Shown here: piece by piece, positions 22,481-34,094 of the stretch
How the letters are laid out: each line of letters starts with the position of its first letter
Numbering within the stretch: the stretch's first letter is position 1
Origin: Brachypterus glaber
Taxonomy: Eukaryota > Arthropoda > Insecta > Coleoptera > Kateretidae
DNA length: 64,000 nt
Assembly (NCBI GenBank): GCA_958510825.1
Contig: OY294047.1
Location: 43,732,006 to 43,796,005 of the forward strand
Direction: 5' to 3'
Made by a program: the position numbers and the translations under genes
The notes under the pieces: model-generated
The model's database searches: none
The model's input: the letters and a program-made list of their open reading frames with translations, nothing else
Told to the model about the DNA's origin: nothing

Positions 22481-22624
22481 AAAAATAGTATGTTTCACTC
22501 AGAGGAAAAGTGCTTTTTTTACTCGTCTGTAGTTTCCGGACTCCGCTTCGCGTCGTAGTAAATTCTACAGACTAGTAAAAAAAAACTTCACTTTTCCTCT
22601 TAGTAAAACAATATACTATTTTTA
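22481..22624. repeat. Long palindrome with CpG-rich loop
   Basis: AAAAATAGTATGTTTCACTCAGAGGAAAAG...CTCGTCTGTAG pairs with CTACAGACTAGT...CTTTTCCTCTTAGTAAAACAATATACTATTTTT. Arms are about 55 bp and the loop (TTTCCGGACTCCGCTTCGCGTCG...) is GC-rich. It starts 10 bases after the ribozyme element's target duplication. It belongs to the class of long hairpins noted at 27790, 34109, 43465 and 61365. Confidence 0.8.
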
Positions 22625-23501
22625 TTACATAGTGGCGCCGTCGCCAAAATTGCAAATAGTTATATGTATTAAAATAAATAATATTTATTTTTATATAACT
22701 ATTTGAAATTTATTATTATATATTTATTATATTATTTTAAAATAGTGTATAGTCGCCGCCAGAGATATAAGAGATATTCTTTTACAGCGAACACGTATTT
22801 TGGGGCCTGTCAAGTTATATTGGCAGTAGTCGACCATGTTGTTCAATCAGAACACATCTACACTACTACGTTCTTAATAAAGTAAAATTTAATTACGCAG
22901 ATTTACATAATCACATAATCATACAATGAGTTGTGTAAAATTTCACATAACTTATTGTTATATTTTTAAAATTTACATATAATATATGTAATTATGTAAC
23001 TACATACATTTTTACAGAATATATTACGTTAAATGTTATTTCACATAACTTATTATGAAATTATAGAGAATATGTTCTGGAAAACTTACATACCCTAACT
23101 TTGGCAATATTCTTACATATATTTTTATCAGTGTACGTTAAAAAAAATTCCAAACCAAACGATTTTGCTCAATTTTTTTAAGTTAATAGTAAATTACAAA
23201 CATAAAAAATGTAATTTTTTGTTTTTTTTTTCTGTAATAATATACCTAATAATATACCTAAGGTTATAAAATATTTTTATAATGTTGGCAAAGGTACGTT
23301 AAAATTTACATTTCGGTGTTACCTTTTCACAATCACCGAAAATATATGGAATCTTATTATAAAACAAACAAAAACATAATCAGAATCTCAAAATGTGCCG
23401 TTAACATACCATTTGCAGTTTATTATTTTTTAAATGGACCCTTATTCCTTGTACCGAGGTAGACCTGCCTTTTTTTATTTTTTACTTCCTCTTTTATACA
23501 T

Positions 23502-24777
23502 ACCGGGTGTTTCAGGAAGGTGGTTCACCACCATAACTTTTTTATACTTAGAGCTATCCAAATGAAATTTGGAGATCATGCATAAGACAAAATTTGCAAT
23601 TTTTTGACATATCAAATAACTTTTTTTTACTTCCGGTTTCTTCGGGAATGACCTTAACTTTTTTAAATGAGACACCCTATATATTTTTACATATTTTGTC
23701 TTAGAAATCAATTCTGAATACAACCATGTCAGTTGTAAATTTTTGACAGGTCATGTCATTTTTTATTTAAATTTTCATTTTAAACCTAGAGTGCCTTTAA
23801 TTGGCTTATTTGCTTAATTTTTGGTCTAGTTTCTTAAAAAAAAATACTATTTTGATTTTTTTCCGAAAACTCTATTTTTGGTGCGCACTTAAAAGTTTAA
23901 AAGTTACACTTTTGCCCATAAGTCATTTTTTTTAAATGGGAAGAGGATGGCTCATTACTTTTAAATGATAGAGAATTTTTTTGCGAACATTTTGATACTA
24001 CACATGCATGGTTTATTTTAAAGAACTTGGCCTTAAAATACTAATTTTTACTATTCACTTTTTGTAATTGCATTTGCATTCAGATTTAATATGACAAAAC
24101 AAAAACTGAGATGGCTTTGAAAAACATTTTGAAAGTTTTATCTTAACTATCAGAGTATGAACTATAAAACTGTCAAAACTAATGCTTGAAGGACGACATT
24201 TCTAAAAATTGTTTTTCAAAGCCATCTCAGTTTTTGTTTTGTCTTACTAAATCTGAATGCAAATGCAATTACAAAAAGTGAATAGTAAAAATTAGTATTT
24301 TATCTATCTATCATTTAAAATGAGCCACCCTCTTCACATTTAAAAAAAATGACTTATGGGCAAAAGTGTAACTTTTAAACTTTTAAGAGCGCACCAAAAA
24401 TAGAGTTTACTGAAAAAAATCAAAATAGTATTTTTCTTAAGAAACTAGACCAAAAATTAAGCAAATAAGCTAATTCAAGGCACTCTAGGTTTAAAATGAA
24501 AATTTAAATAAAAAATGACATGACCTGTCAAAAATTGACAAGTGACATATGGTTGTATTCAGAATTGATTTCTAAGACAAAATATGTATGTATATATAGG
24601 GTGTCCCATTTAAAAATAGAAAGTTAAGGTCATTTCCGGTGAAACCGGAAGTGAAAAAAAGTTGTTTGATATGTTAAAAACTCGCAAATTTTGTCTCATT
24701 GATCTCCAAATTTTATTTGGATAGCTCAAAGTATAAAAAAGTTAAGGGGGGTGAACCACCTTCCTGAAAAACCCGGT
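23502..24777. mobile_element. Large near-symmetric foldback, 1.28 kb, arms about 600 bp
   Basis: ACCGGGTGTTTCAGGAAGGTGG at the left is complemented by CCACCTTCCTGAAAAACCCGGT at the right, and almost the whole element is palindromic. Left-arm blocks such as GAGACACCCTATATATTTTT, TTGACAGGTCATGTCATTTTT, CTAGAGTGCCTTTAATTGG and GCCATCTCAGTTTTTGTTTTGTC all reappear inverted. The spacer near 24120-24190 is about 70 bp. Sequences with an ACACCCTATATA block next to terminal repeats are common in insect MITEs. No ORF longer than about 80 codons and none recognisable. Confidence 0.9.
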
Positions 24778-25097
24778 GTAGAACAGTACGCATTATTAAA
24801 TAACTTTCTAAATTAAAAAATTACACACTTGGGAAAGAAGTTTTTCGAGCAGTTTTCTGTTAAAGCAGCTGACAGTAGGTTAAATTATTCAAATATCATA
24901 CGTGGATTAATTTAAATTTATATATTTTTAGTTTGAAACTTTTCACCAACAGTAAATATTACTGATAAAACTTTTGCGTTTGTCATTTCCACAGCTCATT
25001 TGCAGTAAATTAAAATAAGTCGTAAAGATATGTAATGCTACGCATTTTATTATATACTCTGCCCTACTACTCTAAAAAGCAGTAAGTCCATTTTTCG

Positions 25098-25800
25098 CAT
25101 ACACTGAAAGAAATTACATTGAAAAGGTGTAAAAAAATACACTATAAATGTGTAAATTTTACACCTTTACACCTAAATGTACATCAACATTGATGTGACA
25201 GTACACACGTGAGGTGATTTTGACCTAGGGTGTGTATTTTTACATCCATGCAACAATACACTCGGAGCTCAAGAAAGTGTATTTTTATAATACCTTTAGC
25301 AACAATACACCCGAAGTGTAAAAATCACACATCTGATGTACAAGCCAGCCAATCGCGGGCGTTAAACTAGTCACGTAACTCGAGAAGCCAGAATCCCTGC
25401 TTCATCGAGTCTGGTGGCTGTCGACCATTATAATTATTTACGTTTGTAAGAGAGTACGTATAATTTTGTGTGTGCTAGATTTTTCAAAGAAATAATTGGT
25501 AAGTGTTGATTAAAAGTAAATATTTAAAAGTGTGATTAATACAATATCCTTAAAACATACATTTTATAATATTTTACTTATTTAGGCGGTACTGGCACAC
25601 TGGCCTGCAAATTTTGAGTTGTTAAGACTTGTGTATGTTTCTGTTTCTATTTTATATTGGTACTTTTTGTAGCGCTGAATATACGTTTTATTTTTCTGTT
25701 CCGTAGTTTTTCCATAAAACACTATTCATAAAAAAACATTCATAATATTGGTGTAAACTTTACACACTGGATGTAAAAATATAATACACACCTCATTTAT
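25098..25800. other. Segment with repeated TGTAAA/TTTACA words and an exon-like core
   Basis: The borders (about 25105-25330 and 25750-25800) hold many GTGTAAAAATACAC / ACACCTTTACACC-type words in both orientations. Between them lies a GC-richer stretch (25345-25440: CCAATCGCGGGCG, GTCGACC) followed at 25497 by TTGGTAAGTG, a good consensus splice donor. This could be a promoter and first exon of a host gene, or a promoter carried by a transposon. No start codon or coding exon follows that I can connect. Confidence 0.3.
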
Positions 25801-26088
25801 ATACTCTTCTAGCGCTTACGCGCCGTGAAGAGTATAATAAGGTTTTAAACGATATTTGTGGTTTTGGAAATTTACCTGTTTTATGCTGAATATATTAAAT
25901 TAACAATGTGGTTTATTTATATGCGTCCGAAAGTAAAGGGAATAACTTGTCAATGGGGCAAAAATAGGGTTTCGCGAGATTCGAGAAACTAAACTTCTCG
26001 TCTAGATTGTCGAGAGTCTCGGTTTTCGAGATAAGAAATAGGTTAAACTTCTCTTGACCATTTCTTGACGATTAACTTCTTGTCTCGT

Positions 26089-26273
26089 CTACACTGTAAA
26101 AAATAAACTGAATATTCAGTTACCAATCGATAGGAAATCGAAAGTTATTATCCTATACAATTGTACTTTAATTTTTGTTGTTTTGTAAACTTATCGGCTG
26201 TTTTTTTTTTGCTACGCTAAAGTAACTGTCTTAAATGGTGAAAAGCTCATATTAGTCTGTAATTTCAGTGTAG
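26089..26273. mobile_element. Possible MITE with CTACACTG termini
   Basis: CTACACTG at 26089 and CAGTGTAG ending at 26273 are perfect 8-bp inverted repeats. The inner sequence (TAAAAAATAA / TCTGTAATTT) matches only weakly. The ends resemble those of the MITE at 12707-13195 (CTACACTCAG). Assigned by the termini only. Confidence 0.4.
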
Positions 26274-26439
26274 AAAAAAAATGAGCCCACGAAGTGCCTT
26301 TTTTATGATTCGTGTTCAGCATCCCAAAATACACTAGAATAGGTGGGTATCAACCCCAGCACAGACAACTTTTTTTGTTGTGGGCCGGTGTAATTAACTT
26401 TTTATTAAGTTTTTATTGTTGATAATATACAATATCTTA

Positions 26440-26690
26440 TCATATTAACACAACAAACCGTGCTGGCTTATTTGGAACCCCAAACAATGTGTGTTTATTA
26501 ATACTAGAATGTTGCAGTAAAAATAACAGTAACATTTGCTAAAGTAGTAAGGTATACTTTAAGTTGTGTTATTAATCTGGTTTAAAGTATGTTACAGTAT
26601 TCAGTAAAATAACAATCGGTAAATAATACCAAATTTTGATTAGTAATAATACTGAGAAAAGTAATAAAATAGGATCTAATTATTTTCTCA
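26440..26690 (+). repeat. Partial copy of the 10864-11571 foldback arm
   Basis: Shared blocks include CCGTGCTGG, TGTTTATTAATACTAG, AGTAAAAAT...GTAACATT, GGTATACTTT, TTAAAGTATGTTACAGTATTCAG and TTTGATTAGTAATAATA. Only one arm is present. It ends in TTTTCTCAGTGTAGAG, a CTACACTGAG-type terminus. Confidence 0.75.
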
Positions 26691-26774
26691 GTGTAGAGAA
26701 ATTATTTTAAACTTTTAAGTGGTAGAGTTTATTACAATAACGTGACTCCCGTGTTAATTTTAGTAATGATACAT

Positions 26775-26930
26775 TACATTACATGTTTTTTTAACCTCGT
26801 ACTATTCTACTTAATTAAGCATCCCCTAAGTCCAGGACTTGTGTGGGCTAGTAGTAGAGGAAACCACCGTCTTATACTGACTTTCGAACCAGTTTATAGT
26901 GTGCGCCTTCGCCAAATCAGCGCCACGCTA
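26775..26930 (-). repeat. Dispersed repeat with B-box-like word (other copy 59325-59450)
   Basis: The reverse complement aligns to 59325-59450: ATTTGGCGAAGGCG, GGTTCGAAAGTCA, GGTGGTTTCCTCTACTACTAGCCCACACAAGT, GGGGATGCTTAATTAAGTAGAATAGTACGAGGTTAAAAAA. GGTTCGAAAGTC resembles a pol III B box (GGTTCGANNCC), and the unit ends in an A-rich run, so a tRNA-derived SINE is possible. No convincing A box at the proper distance. The long plus-strand ORF across it is not conserved in the other copy. Confidence 0.45.
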
Positions 26931-27789
26931 GATTGGCTAGTAGGCGTTTCATGTAGACGTGGTAGACCAATCCCTCCCAAGAGTTATAACATTATAAAAT
27001 ATGGAGATAAATAATCTTTTAAAATAAGATCTTATAAACGTTTGTTGCCATAAAGTAATAAATAAAAAAATAATAATTTTAACTTGAAAAATGGAGACCT
27101 TTAGAATATTTGATATTTCCATTAGGACTTATACGGTCCTATACGGTTCAATATTAGAAAGATTTTGGGGACTAAATGACCTCGCACCCTTTCAAATTTA
27201 TCTGGCCTATTCAAATATATCAACATATCCTTTGCTACTATTTATCAGGTAGTAAGGAAAGGGTCCGTTTACAACCGTATATAAGATTTTTTACTTTATG
27301 TATGATCAGCATGTTTTTGCAAAATCTTTCAGGATATAAATATTATTCCATAGTGACAAAAAAATCATACACTTCTTAAAACTCTTTTATATATTTTTTT
27401 ATTTTGCGACTCTTATAAGCTCATAATCACACGCATTTTGCGTGTTCTTATAGGCCCATAAGAAGCCTCTACTTTTGTTTCTTTTGGGTTGGCAACAGAC
27501 AAAAGTCTATCTCTTGACGTTTGCCGTGCAATTGTGAACGTCGTTTTAAAGTTTAATTTTCTACAAAATTTTGTGTTATGTTTTACCGTCTTAAAATTGT
27601 GGCTTGGTTACTTGCAGTGGAAAAGAGAAGAAATGACTATAAAATATATCAAACTAATATTCTTTCTTAGAATTTTAAACATGGCGAAAACTGTAATGCC
27701 AATTTGAAACAAAAATCTCTAAATCAGTCATCAATTTAAATGTAAGTTTTTTAAAATTTTAGAGCAAAATAGAAAAAATTTTATAAAGC

Positions 27790-27898
27790 ACTCGTTTCAT
27801 AACACGTTTTTAGCGCACTAGTACTTAGAAAACTCACCGCAAGCGGCACGTTTTCTAAACTTGTACTCGTGCGCTAAAAACGTATGTAATGAAACTAG
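27790..27898. repeat. Long palindrome with CpG loop
   Basis: ACTCGTTTCATAACACGTTTTTAGCGCACTAGTACTTAGAAAACT is matched inversely by CACGTTTTCTAAACTTGTACTCGTGCGCTAAAAACGTATGTAATGAAACTAGT around CACCGCAAGCGG. Arms are about 45 bp with few mismatches. Same class as 22481-22624. Confidence 0.8.
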
Positions 27899-27924
27899 TA
27901 CTTTAATTTACTATTAATATATTA

Positions 27925-28978
27925 GACCAGGCGGTATCTGTTTCAAAACACATCTGGGTAAACCGGGTAGTATCCAATATTTTTGGATCAATGGGTCCAG
28001 AATATCACTTGAAATTATAATTTCACTATGCGCATAAAATAAACTAAGGGCTTCACTTTTTATTTAACAAAATGTTGAAAAATTGAGAAGAAATTCATTT
28101 TTGTTTCTCCTTTCGTTCATATATCTCCGGAACTATAGTATATCCAACTCCAAGATCCAGTAGACGTAAACAAACGAATCACGCACGGCGGCAGCTGGCG
28201 CATGGTTTCATTGGTTAATACATTCGAATTTTGCGAGAGTAGGGATATAGAAAATTAAACAGGTCAGTATATGAGCACTTGCGATGAAGCGTACAATGCA
28301 TTGCAATGGACCATTATATAAAAATATCTTGTTTTAAGTTCTATCCTGTCGCTAAATCCGTTGTAGTCACGTGGGTTTGCTTACACTTACTGCATCTTGA
28401 AGTTAAATATACTATATTAATTTCAGAAAAATATTGAAGAGGAAAAAAAGTTTAGTAATTGTATTTTTTAAATGATAAAATTGGTTGCAAATCGAAAAAT
28501 TATTATTACTATCGCAAAAATAGAAAAAATCACAGAAAAAGGGTTAAAAAAATCGAGTTTTTTTGGGATTTTTCTTCGGATACTCAAAATCGGTCTGATA
28601 GTTTGTGCACAATAATTTTGCAATCCAGATTTTGAAAAAAAAATTGCAAATTTTCAAAATAACTTATTTAAACATTTGACGATTTTTTTTGCGCTTATAA
28701 ACAATAACAATAACTTTTGAATTAATTTTTTTAATACATATGTAACCAATGTATAATATTCAATTACAAAACTTTTTTTCCTTTTCAATATTTGTCTGAA
28801 ATGAATAGTTCCAGAGATATATGAACGAAAAGGAGAAAATAATAATTTCTTCTCGATTTTGCAACATTTTTTTAAATAACAAGTGAAATTACCATTTCTA
28901 GTGATATTCTGGACCCATTGATTCAAAAATGTAGAATACTATCCGATTCACTCAACCTAAAACAGATACCGCCTGGTC
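27925..28978. mobile_element. Foldback / MITE-like element, 1054 bp, TA-flanked
   Basis: The termini GACCAGGCGGTATCTGTTT and AAACAGATACCGCCTGGTC are perfect inverted repeats with TA on both outer sides (27923-27924, 28979-28980). The arms continue with gaps over about 220 bp (AATGGGTCCAGAATATCACT / AGTGATATTCTGGACCCATT, GTTCATATATCTCCGGAACTA / AGTTCCAGAGATATATGAAC). The interior is AT-rich with no ORF. Tc1/mariner-type insertion is likely. Confidence 0.88.
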
Positions 28979-29224
28979 TATATTTGTTATTTTGTTTGTA
29001 ACAAGACCGAATAATTTTTTTGGTTTGTTTGTATTCACGAAAGACTTGTTGCTTAGCAACGCACGAGACACAGCGAATATATAATAAATCTCGACCGAGT
29101 AGCGGGAGGGATTTTTGCATTCGCTTAGTCGAGTGTTTGATAGCAAAAAAAGTCATACGTACAAATAACAAACTTAGCCAAAATACACTGCCCAGTAAAA
29201 GATTTTTTCCATTTTTCACCTCCG

Positions 29225-29715
29225 CCGTAAAATGGATTTTTTATTATCAGATTCACTTTCAGCAACCATAAAAATCTTAATATACCAATTTTCACGAAAA
29301 CTACCCTCTGCCCCTTTGGGGGTAAAGTTAGATTTTTTTTATAATCAGATTCACTTTCAACAACCTCAAAAACCCCAATATAACAATTTTCACGAAAAGT
29401 ACCCCCCACTCCTCAGGGGGTGGATTTAGAAACATTTTATTATCAGATTCACTTTTAGCAACATCAAAAACCCCAATACACCAGTTTTCACGAAAACTAC
29501 CCCCACCCCTCAGGGGGTGAAATTAGAAAAAAAGTATTATCAGATTCATATTCGTCGACCACAAAAACCCCTATATACGAATTTTGAAGAAAATATTAAT
29601 AATATTGAAAAATATTTACCCCCTCACGGGGGTGGAATTAGAAAAGTTTTTTTATCAGATTCAATTTCAGCAACCTCAAAAACCCATATATAGCAATTTT
29701 CAAATTTTTCTAAAA
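29225..29715 (+). repeat. Minisatellite, about five units of ~105-115 bp
   Basis: Each unit has TTATCAGATTCACTTTCAGCAAC, then CTCAAAAACCCCAATATA, then AATTTTCACGAAAACTACCCCC and a TCAGGGGGTG-AATTAGAAAAA block. Phase markers (ATCAGATTCA) fall at about 29246, 29343, 29442, 29539 and 29659. Units are 5-20 percent diverged and the fourth carries an insertion. Short ORFs follow the repeat period and are not genes. The array passes into the dispersed repeat at 29760-30005. Confidence 0.85.
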
Positions 29716-29759
29716 AAAATGTATTTTTCTCCATTTGCGCCCCCTTGCCGCACCCCAAT

Positions 29760-30005
29760 CCCGAGCGAGAACTTTAGTTAACATACCTGTATGCCAAATT
29801 TCATGTCTCTAGCTTAAAGCGTTCTTAAGTTATCGTGCCCACAAGATTTCCCGGACAGACCGACAATTTTTTTTTTTGCTCGAAATTGATTTATATCGAC
29901 ATAAAACGTCATAAAACGCAAAAATACACAAAAAAAATTTTTGAACATTTTTGCACGGATACAAGGCTTTCCGAAATTTTGAAAATAATCAAAATGGGAA
30001 AACAA
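29760..30005 (-). repeat. Dispersed repeat, copy 2 (see 5930-6110)
   Basis: It begins with TGTATGCCAAATTTCATGTCTCTAGCTTAAAGC and TTAAGTTATCGTGCCCAC, then a CGGACAGACCGAC stretch that also recurs in related form near 3120-3180 and 36055-36090. The right half is the inverted copy of 5930-6110. No coding potential is conserved between copies. Confidence 0.75.
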
Positions 30006-30404
30006 AATGAGGTTTCGTTATATTTTCTAGAAAAAGTTCCCAGTAAGTAAAGAAAATTATTAAGTACTAAGGTAGTTTTAATTCTCTTTTTTTTTCGTGC
30101 CACCTTAATATAATATAGTTAACCCCTTAAAAAAAGTTTACAACAAACTGTGAAAGTGGAATCGTTGTGTCTGAATCATGACTCGTGAAAAAAAGGGTAA
30201 GTTAGTTTGAAATGTCATTTCAATAAGTTTTAAAGCCAGTTTGAAACTCGACTCTAGAAGGGATTTCATGGTGTTTCTTTAATGGGCGAATTCGTCATTT
30301 TAAATAATGGGCCTGTCAACGAAAAACGAATCGATGGCAGGTTAGATGGATATTCAAAGGAAGAATTTGATTATTTTGTGTGAGTGTTAAGGGGAAAATA
30401 TTGT

Positions 30405-31115
30405 TTTTCTACGACTGCTTTAGAATGTAAGCAAATACACACACTTTTCAAACACAGAATGAATCCATTCTAGCTCTAGATACGGTATGAATATTCCGTA
30501 TCAAGTGTTAGAATGAGCACATGTAGTGCCATCTCTTGTTTATAAACTTAAATAAAACTGTAGGAAAATTTGCAAAAGTATATATATTTTACCATTAAAT
30601 ATTGAATAATTTAATGCAATTTAAAGTTTTGCGTAAAGTTTATTAGTATTTCTTAATATTTGACCAGTTTTTTATCAATTTAGTTCAAAAAAATTAAAAC
30701 TGCTCCATCTATTGTTAAGTATTTAAACCTGATATCTGTCACAAAAATCTGACATAACCTTCAATTTTTGCATTATAATTTGTAAATATGTGCTAAAATT
30801 AAATAAAAATCTTTTTTAAGTACTGATTTGATAAAATTATTAAATAACATTAATTGCTTTATTTAAAAATATGTATTTTATTGCATGTACAATGTCGAGT
30901 CACAAAAAAACATTGTTTTTAACCTTGTCCGCAGTTTAAAGCCATACAGTGTTTCATATTTGCAGTCGAAGAAAAAGTATAGTCTACAACACGTATGTAA
31001 TAATCATTCCGCGCTCGCGGGACCGTCATACTCGCCTACCGGCTCGTATGACAAACTTTCCGCTCGCGCGGAATATTGTCTATTCCATACTAGTTATAGA
31101 ATATACTATTTTTCA
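30405..31115 (+). repeat. Dispersed 0.5-kb repeat, copy 2, with extra 230 bp
   Basis: It is the inverted counterpart of 6466-6955. Homology runs 30405-30825 and resumes near 31060 at CCGCTCGCGCGGAATATTGTCTATTCCATACTAG. The intervening part (30827-31060) has no counterpart in copy 1. It contains a palindromic CCGCGCTCGCGGGACC...GGCTCGTATGAC...CGCTCGCGCGG area, which fits a duplicated or expanded hairpin end. Confidence 0.8.
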
Positions 31116-31344
31116 CTACTAGCATTAGAGCATACCATTATTTATTATGTTTTCAGACTGTGAAATCAATTTTCTTCACCTATAGCAATAATAATTTTTT
31201 CTTTCCTAGTAGGAGTAAATTTTATAAACAAATGATTTCTGTCACTTTAGATGTTTCAGTTCTTTGTACAATTTTTACTAATTAAACCCAAGAAAATAGC
31301 TTTAAATAACTTTTTATTTATTAAATGTAATTAATTATAATTTT

Positions 31345-31680
31345 TGCCAATTAATAGAATCAATAATTAGCTAAACACTGTGAAAACAATTAAAAAAACA
31401 AAATGTTAAACGTCCTTTTAAAGTATTTATTTGAGCAATTGTCATTGATCAAGGCTACTTGATTTTTATGAAAATTTCAAGAAATATAATTTACATTATT
31501 ATTTGAATAAAAATAGTTAAATAGTGCTAGTAGTAAAAAACTAATATATAAACTATGGTAGAGAAGACTATTATAGCCTCGGACTCTTGAATCCCTCGAT
31601 GCAACGGAGCTCGGGATTTAATACGCTCGGCTATAAAAAATGTCTTCTCTACCTTGGTATATAATTACTATTCTTTTCTC
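31345..31680 (+). repeat. Dispersed repeat C, copy 1, ending in a long hairpin
   Basis: The reverse complement aligns to 36665-36945 and 37362-37384: CCAATTAATAGAATCAATAATTAGC, TTGATCAAGGCTACTTGATTTTTATGAAAATTTCAAG, AATAGTTAAATAGTGCTAGTAGT. The right end (31565-31675) is a hairpin with stem GGTAGAGAAGACATTTTTTATAGCCGAG and a CpG-bearing loop. The copy shows the uninterrupted sequence at the site where copy 2 carries a foldback. Confidence 0.85.
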
Positions 31681-31722
31681 CTCTTTAAATTATTTTTTGT
31701 GTCTTGGAACCTAAGCAGTATA

Positions 31723-32356
31723 CAGGGTGATTAGTAACTGGCATGCCAAAGTTTAAGAGGTGATTCTACATCTAAAAATATCAAAAAAAGTTCCTATAAA
31801 GATTGGTCCAGAAATAAGCCCCAAGGGAGCTACGGTCCTTTAAAATTTTACAAAAAATAGGAATTTTAATTAATAACTCTTGAGCGACAAGGTTTTGCAT
31901 GTATGTATGATACTAGTATTGATAAGAGCAATTTGTTTTTGTTGATTTATTTTTTATTTTTTATTTTCCAGAGGCGTGCCCAGACGGACAAAATATGTGA
32001 GGCTCCAATTTTTTTTGTGTATTTTTTTTTCTATTTTTTTGTAAAAAATATAGATCTTTGAGTAAAAATACATAATAAATGTCATATAATGTAACACTGT
32101 AGGAGCAACCGTTTTCAAAAAAAAATGCCATCAAAAATTTTACTTTCTAATATTAAATTTAGATGTTTTGGTGAACAATACTTATTTGCTTAGTTTTTAA
32201 TGAAGAACCGCCCTGCAGCATTAAAATTTTATTGGTGCCTTTTTGTTTTATTCATTTGGGCTCATTTCCGGACCCACCTTAAAAAAAACTTTTTTTCATA
32301 TTTTTACATGTAGAATCACCTCTTAAATATTTGCATGCCAATAACTGATCACCCTG
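31723..32356. mobile_element. MITE-like element, 634 bp, TA-flanked
   Basis: CAGGGTGATTAGTAACTGGCATGC and GCATGCCAATAACTGATCACCCTG are inverted termini with TA outside both (31721-31722, 32357-32358). Subterminal AAGAGGTGATTCTACAT / ATGTAGAATCACCTCTTAA also pair. Internal blocks (TCAAAAAAAGTTCCTATAAA, GAGCTACG, CCAGAGGCGTGCC at 31968) are shared with the elements at 40258-41210, 55918-57730 and 59085-59560. Confidence 0.88.
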
Positions 32357-32359
32357 TAT

Positions 32360-34080
32360 TTTAAATAACTTTATATTATAAAATACAAGCCGTGAAGCTC
32401 GATCCTCGCACAGATTACTTTAAAACTAAAATAAGTTTTCAGTTTACGAAGCGCAATTTAACCAACTTTTCCACAATTAAGGAGGTCAATTTTTAGATAT
32501 ATTTTTCAACTTTTAGATTTTTTTTTATTTTTTTAGATTTCATTATCCTTCGTTCGGTTGCTTGGTCAATTAATTTTGTAAATCACAAATTCTATACTAT
32601 GTTGAAAACAACTTTTCTTTTGTTTTATTGATCCCCGCTTATTGTGGTTAAACATATACAAAACAAAACAAAAACTTTTTTGTACATTGGTACAATATGT
32701 CATTGTAACAAAATGCCATTTTTTATCCAGTTATTCAATTCATTTTCAAACGTAAAATTTATGAATTTAAGTCAAAGAAATTTTTTTACATTTGTTTAGT
32801 GTGTTAAATCTTGAATGTGAGCAGTAATTTTTTAATCTAAATTATAGGTTTCTACTATCTACTTAAAAATATCTACCCTAATTTCGTGGTGTCTTTTTAT
32901 AATTTTGTTAATAATATGCACTATTTTATTGACGAATAGACCACAACTAGCCTAGTCAAAGAATCATTCTGTACCTATACATTAGTTTATTTGTTGAAAA
33001 TTCTACATAAGCATGGAGAGCCCCAAATAAGCTTTTGGCTTGTGCTAGGAGCTCTCCATTAATTTGGAAAAAAAATACAGTTCCAAATTTGACATCTTCA
33101 CATAAAAATTTTAAATTTCTTCCCTCACAGTCCACCTCCATTTCCAATTATTCTCGTCTTCTTTATATCTGCTCACAGCCATCATACCAAATATAATATA
33201 ATATAATCTTACTTTAAATTTTTATTACAAAATATTAAGAAAATTGAAATGACATTTTATGACATTTTATCAAGTGTTTTATATTTATATTTATATTTAA
33301 AATAAACTTTTCACTAAAAAAATACTACTTTTTATTTCCAATATATCTCCGGGCAAAATTAGACAGCGTGACATTATTTTGGACATGCTATCGAATACCG
33401 CACATAGACAAAAAATTTCCTAAACATTGGCAAAAATTTTAGCATTCCATGTTATAATGTGGGTAGTAGATTCATCCAAAATATTTTTCTTCTGTTGTAG
33501 AACAAATCCCCCTAAGGAATCTAAAGAGAACCCTATTTCCAGTACATTTTAGAATGACTCAATTAATCAAGCTTAAAGAAAAGAATTACTAACACTCAAA
33601 AAAAAATAATTGGCCCAACCAGATAAGTGGTTTTTACTACTTCAAAAATAGGTATTAACTGGTTGCTGTAAACAGAAGACTGGTAAAGGCAAAAAGAAAG
33701 GTAAAAAGGGGAACTATAGGATCAATCTATAAATTGTAGATCTAAAAAGGTTTTGTTAAAATATAGCAATATAACGCAGTGCTCAATAAAAGTTTCATAG
33801 TAAACTATGTGGAAGATTTTTTTTTTTGGCAAGTTAAAATAATACCAGCCTATAATTTTAATTAAAAAGGATAATTTTAGGAGTCAGTAGCTCAAGTAAT
33901 GTTTTATTTTATTTTTTAAATAGCTTATGAAATAAAAAACCTTTTTTGATTATAATTTTACACAAATTTTTACTTTTTAAATACGTTTTCTTGTAATTAT
34001 TAAATACAAATTTTGTAAGACCGTCAATGTCAATTTAATCTACATGTCAAAATTTATTATAAGCATCATAGGTAATAAAA
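32360..34080. other. AT-rich spacer, nothing assigned
   Basis: No recognisable gene. A 63-codon minus-strand ORF at 32956-33147 (product starts MEMEVDCEGRNLKF) has no motif I recognise and no supporting context. No terminal repeats or arrays were seen. Confidence 0.5.
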
Positions 34081-34094
34081 ATAACATTAATAGT

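Noticed and set aside
26742..27014. 90-codon frame as a host gene
   Set aside because: It overlaps a dispersed repeat whose other copy (59325-59450) does not keep the frame.
29814..30103. Overlapping 60-70 codon frames on both strands
   Set aside because: They fall in a dispersed repeat and are not conserved in the copy at 5930-6110.
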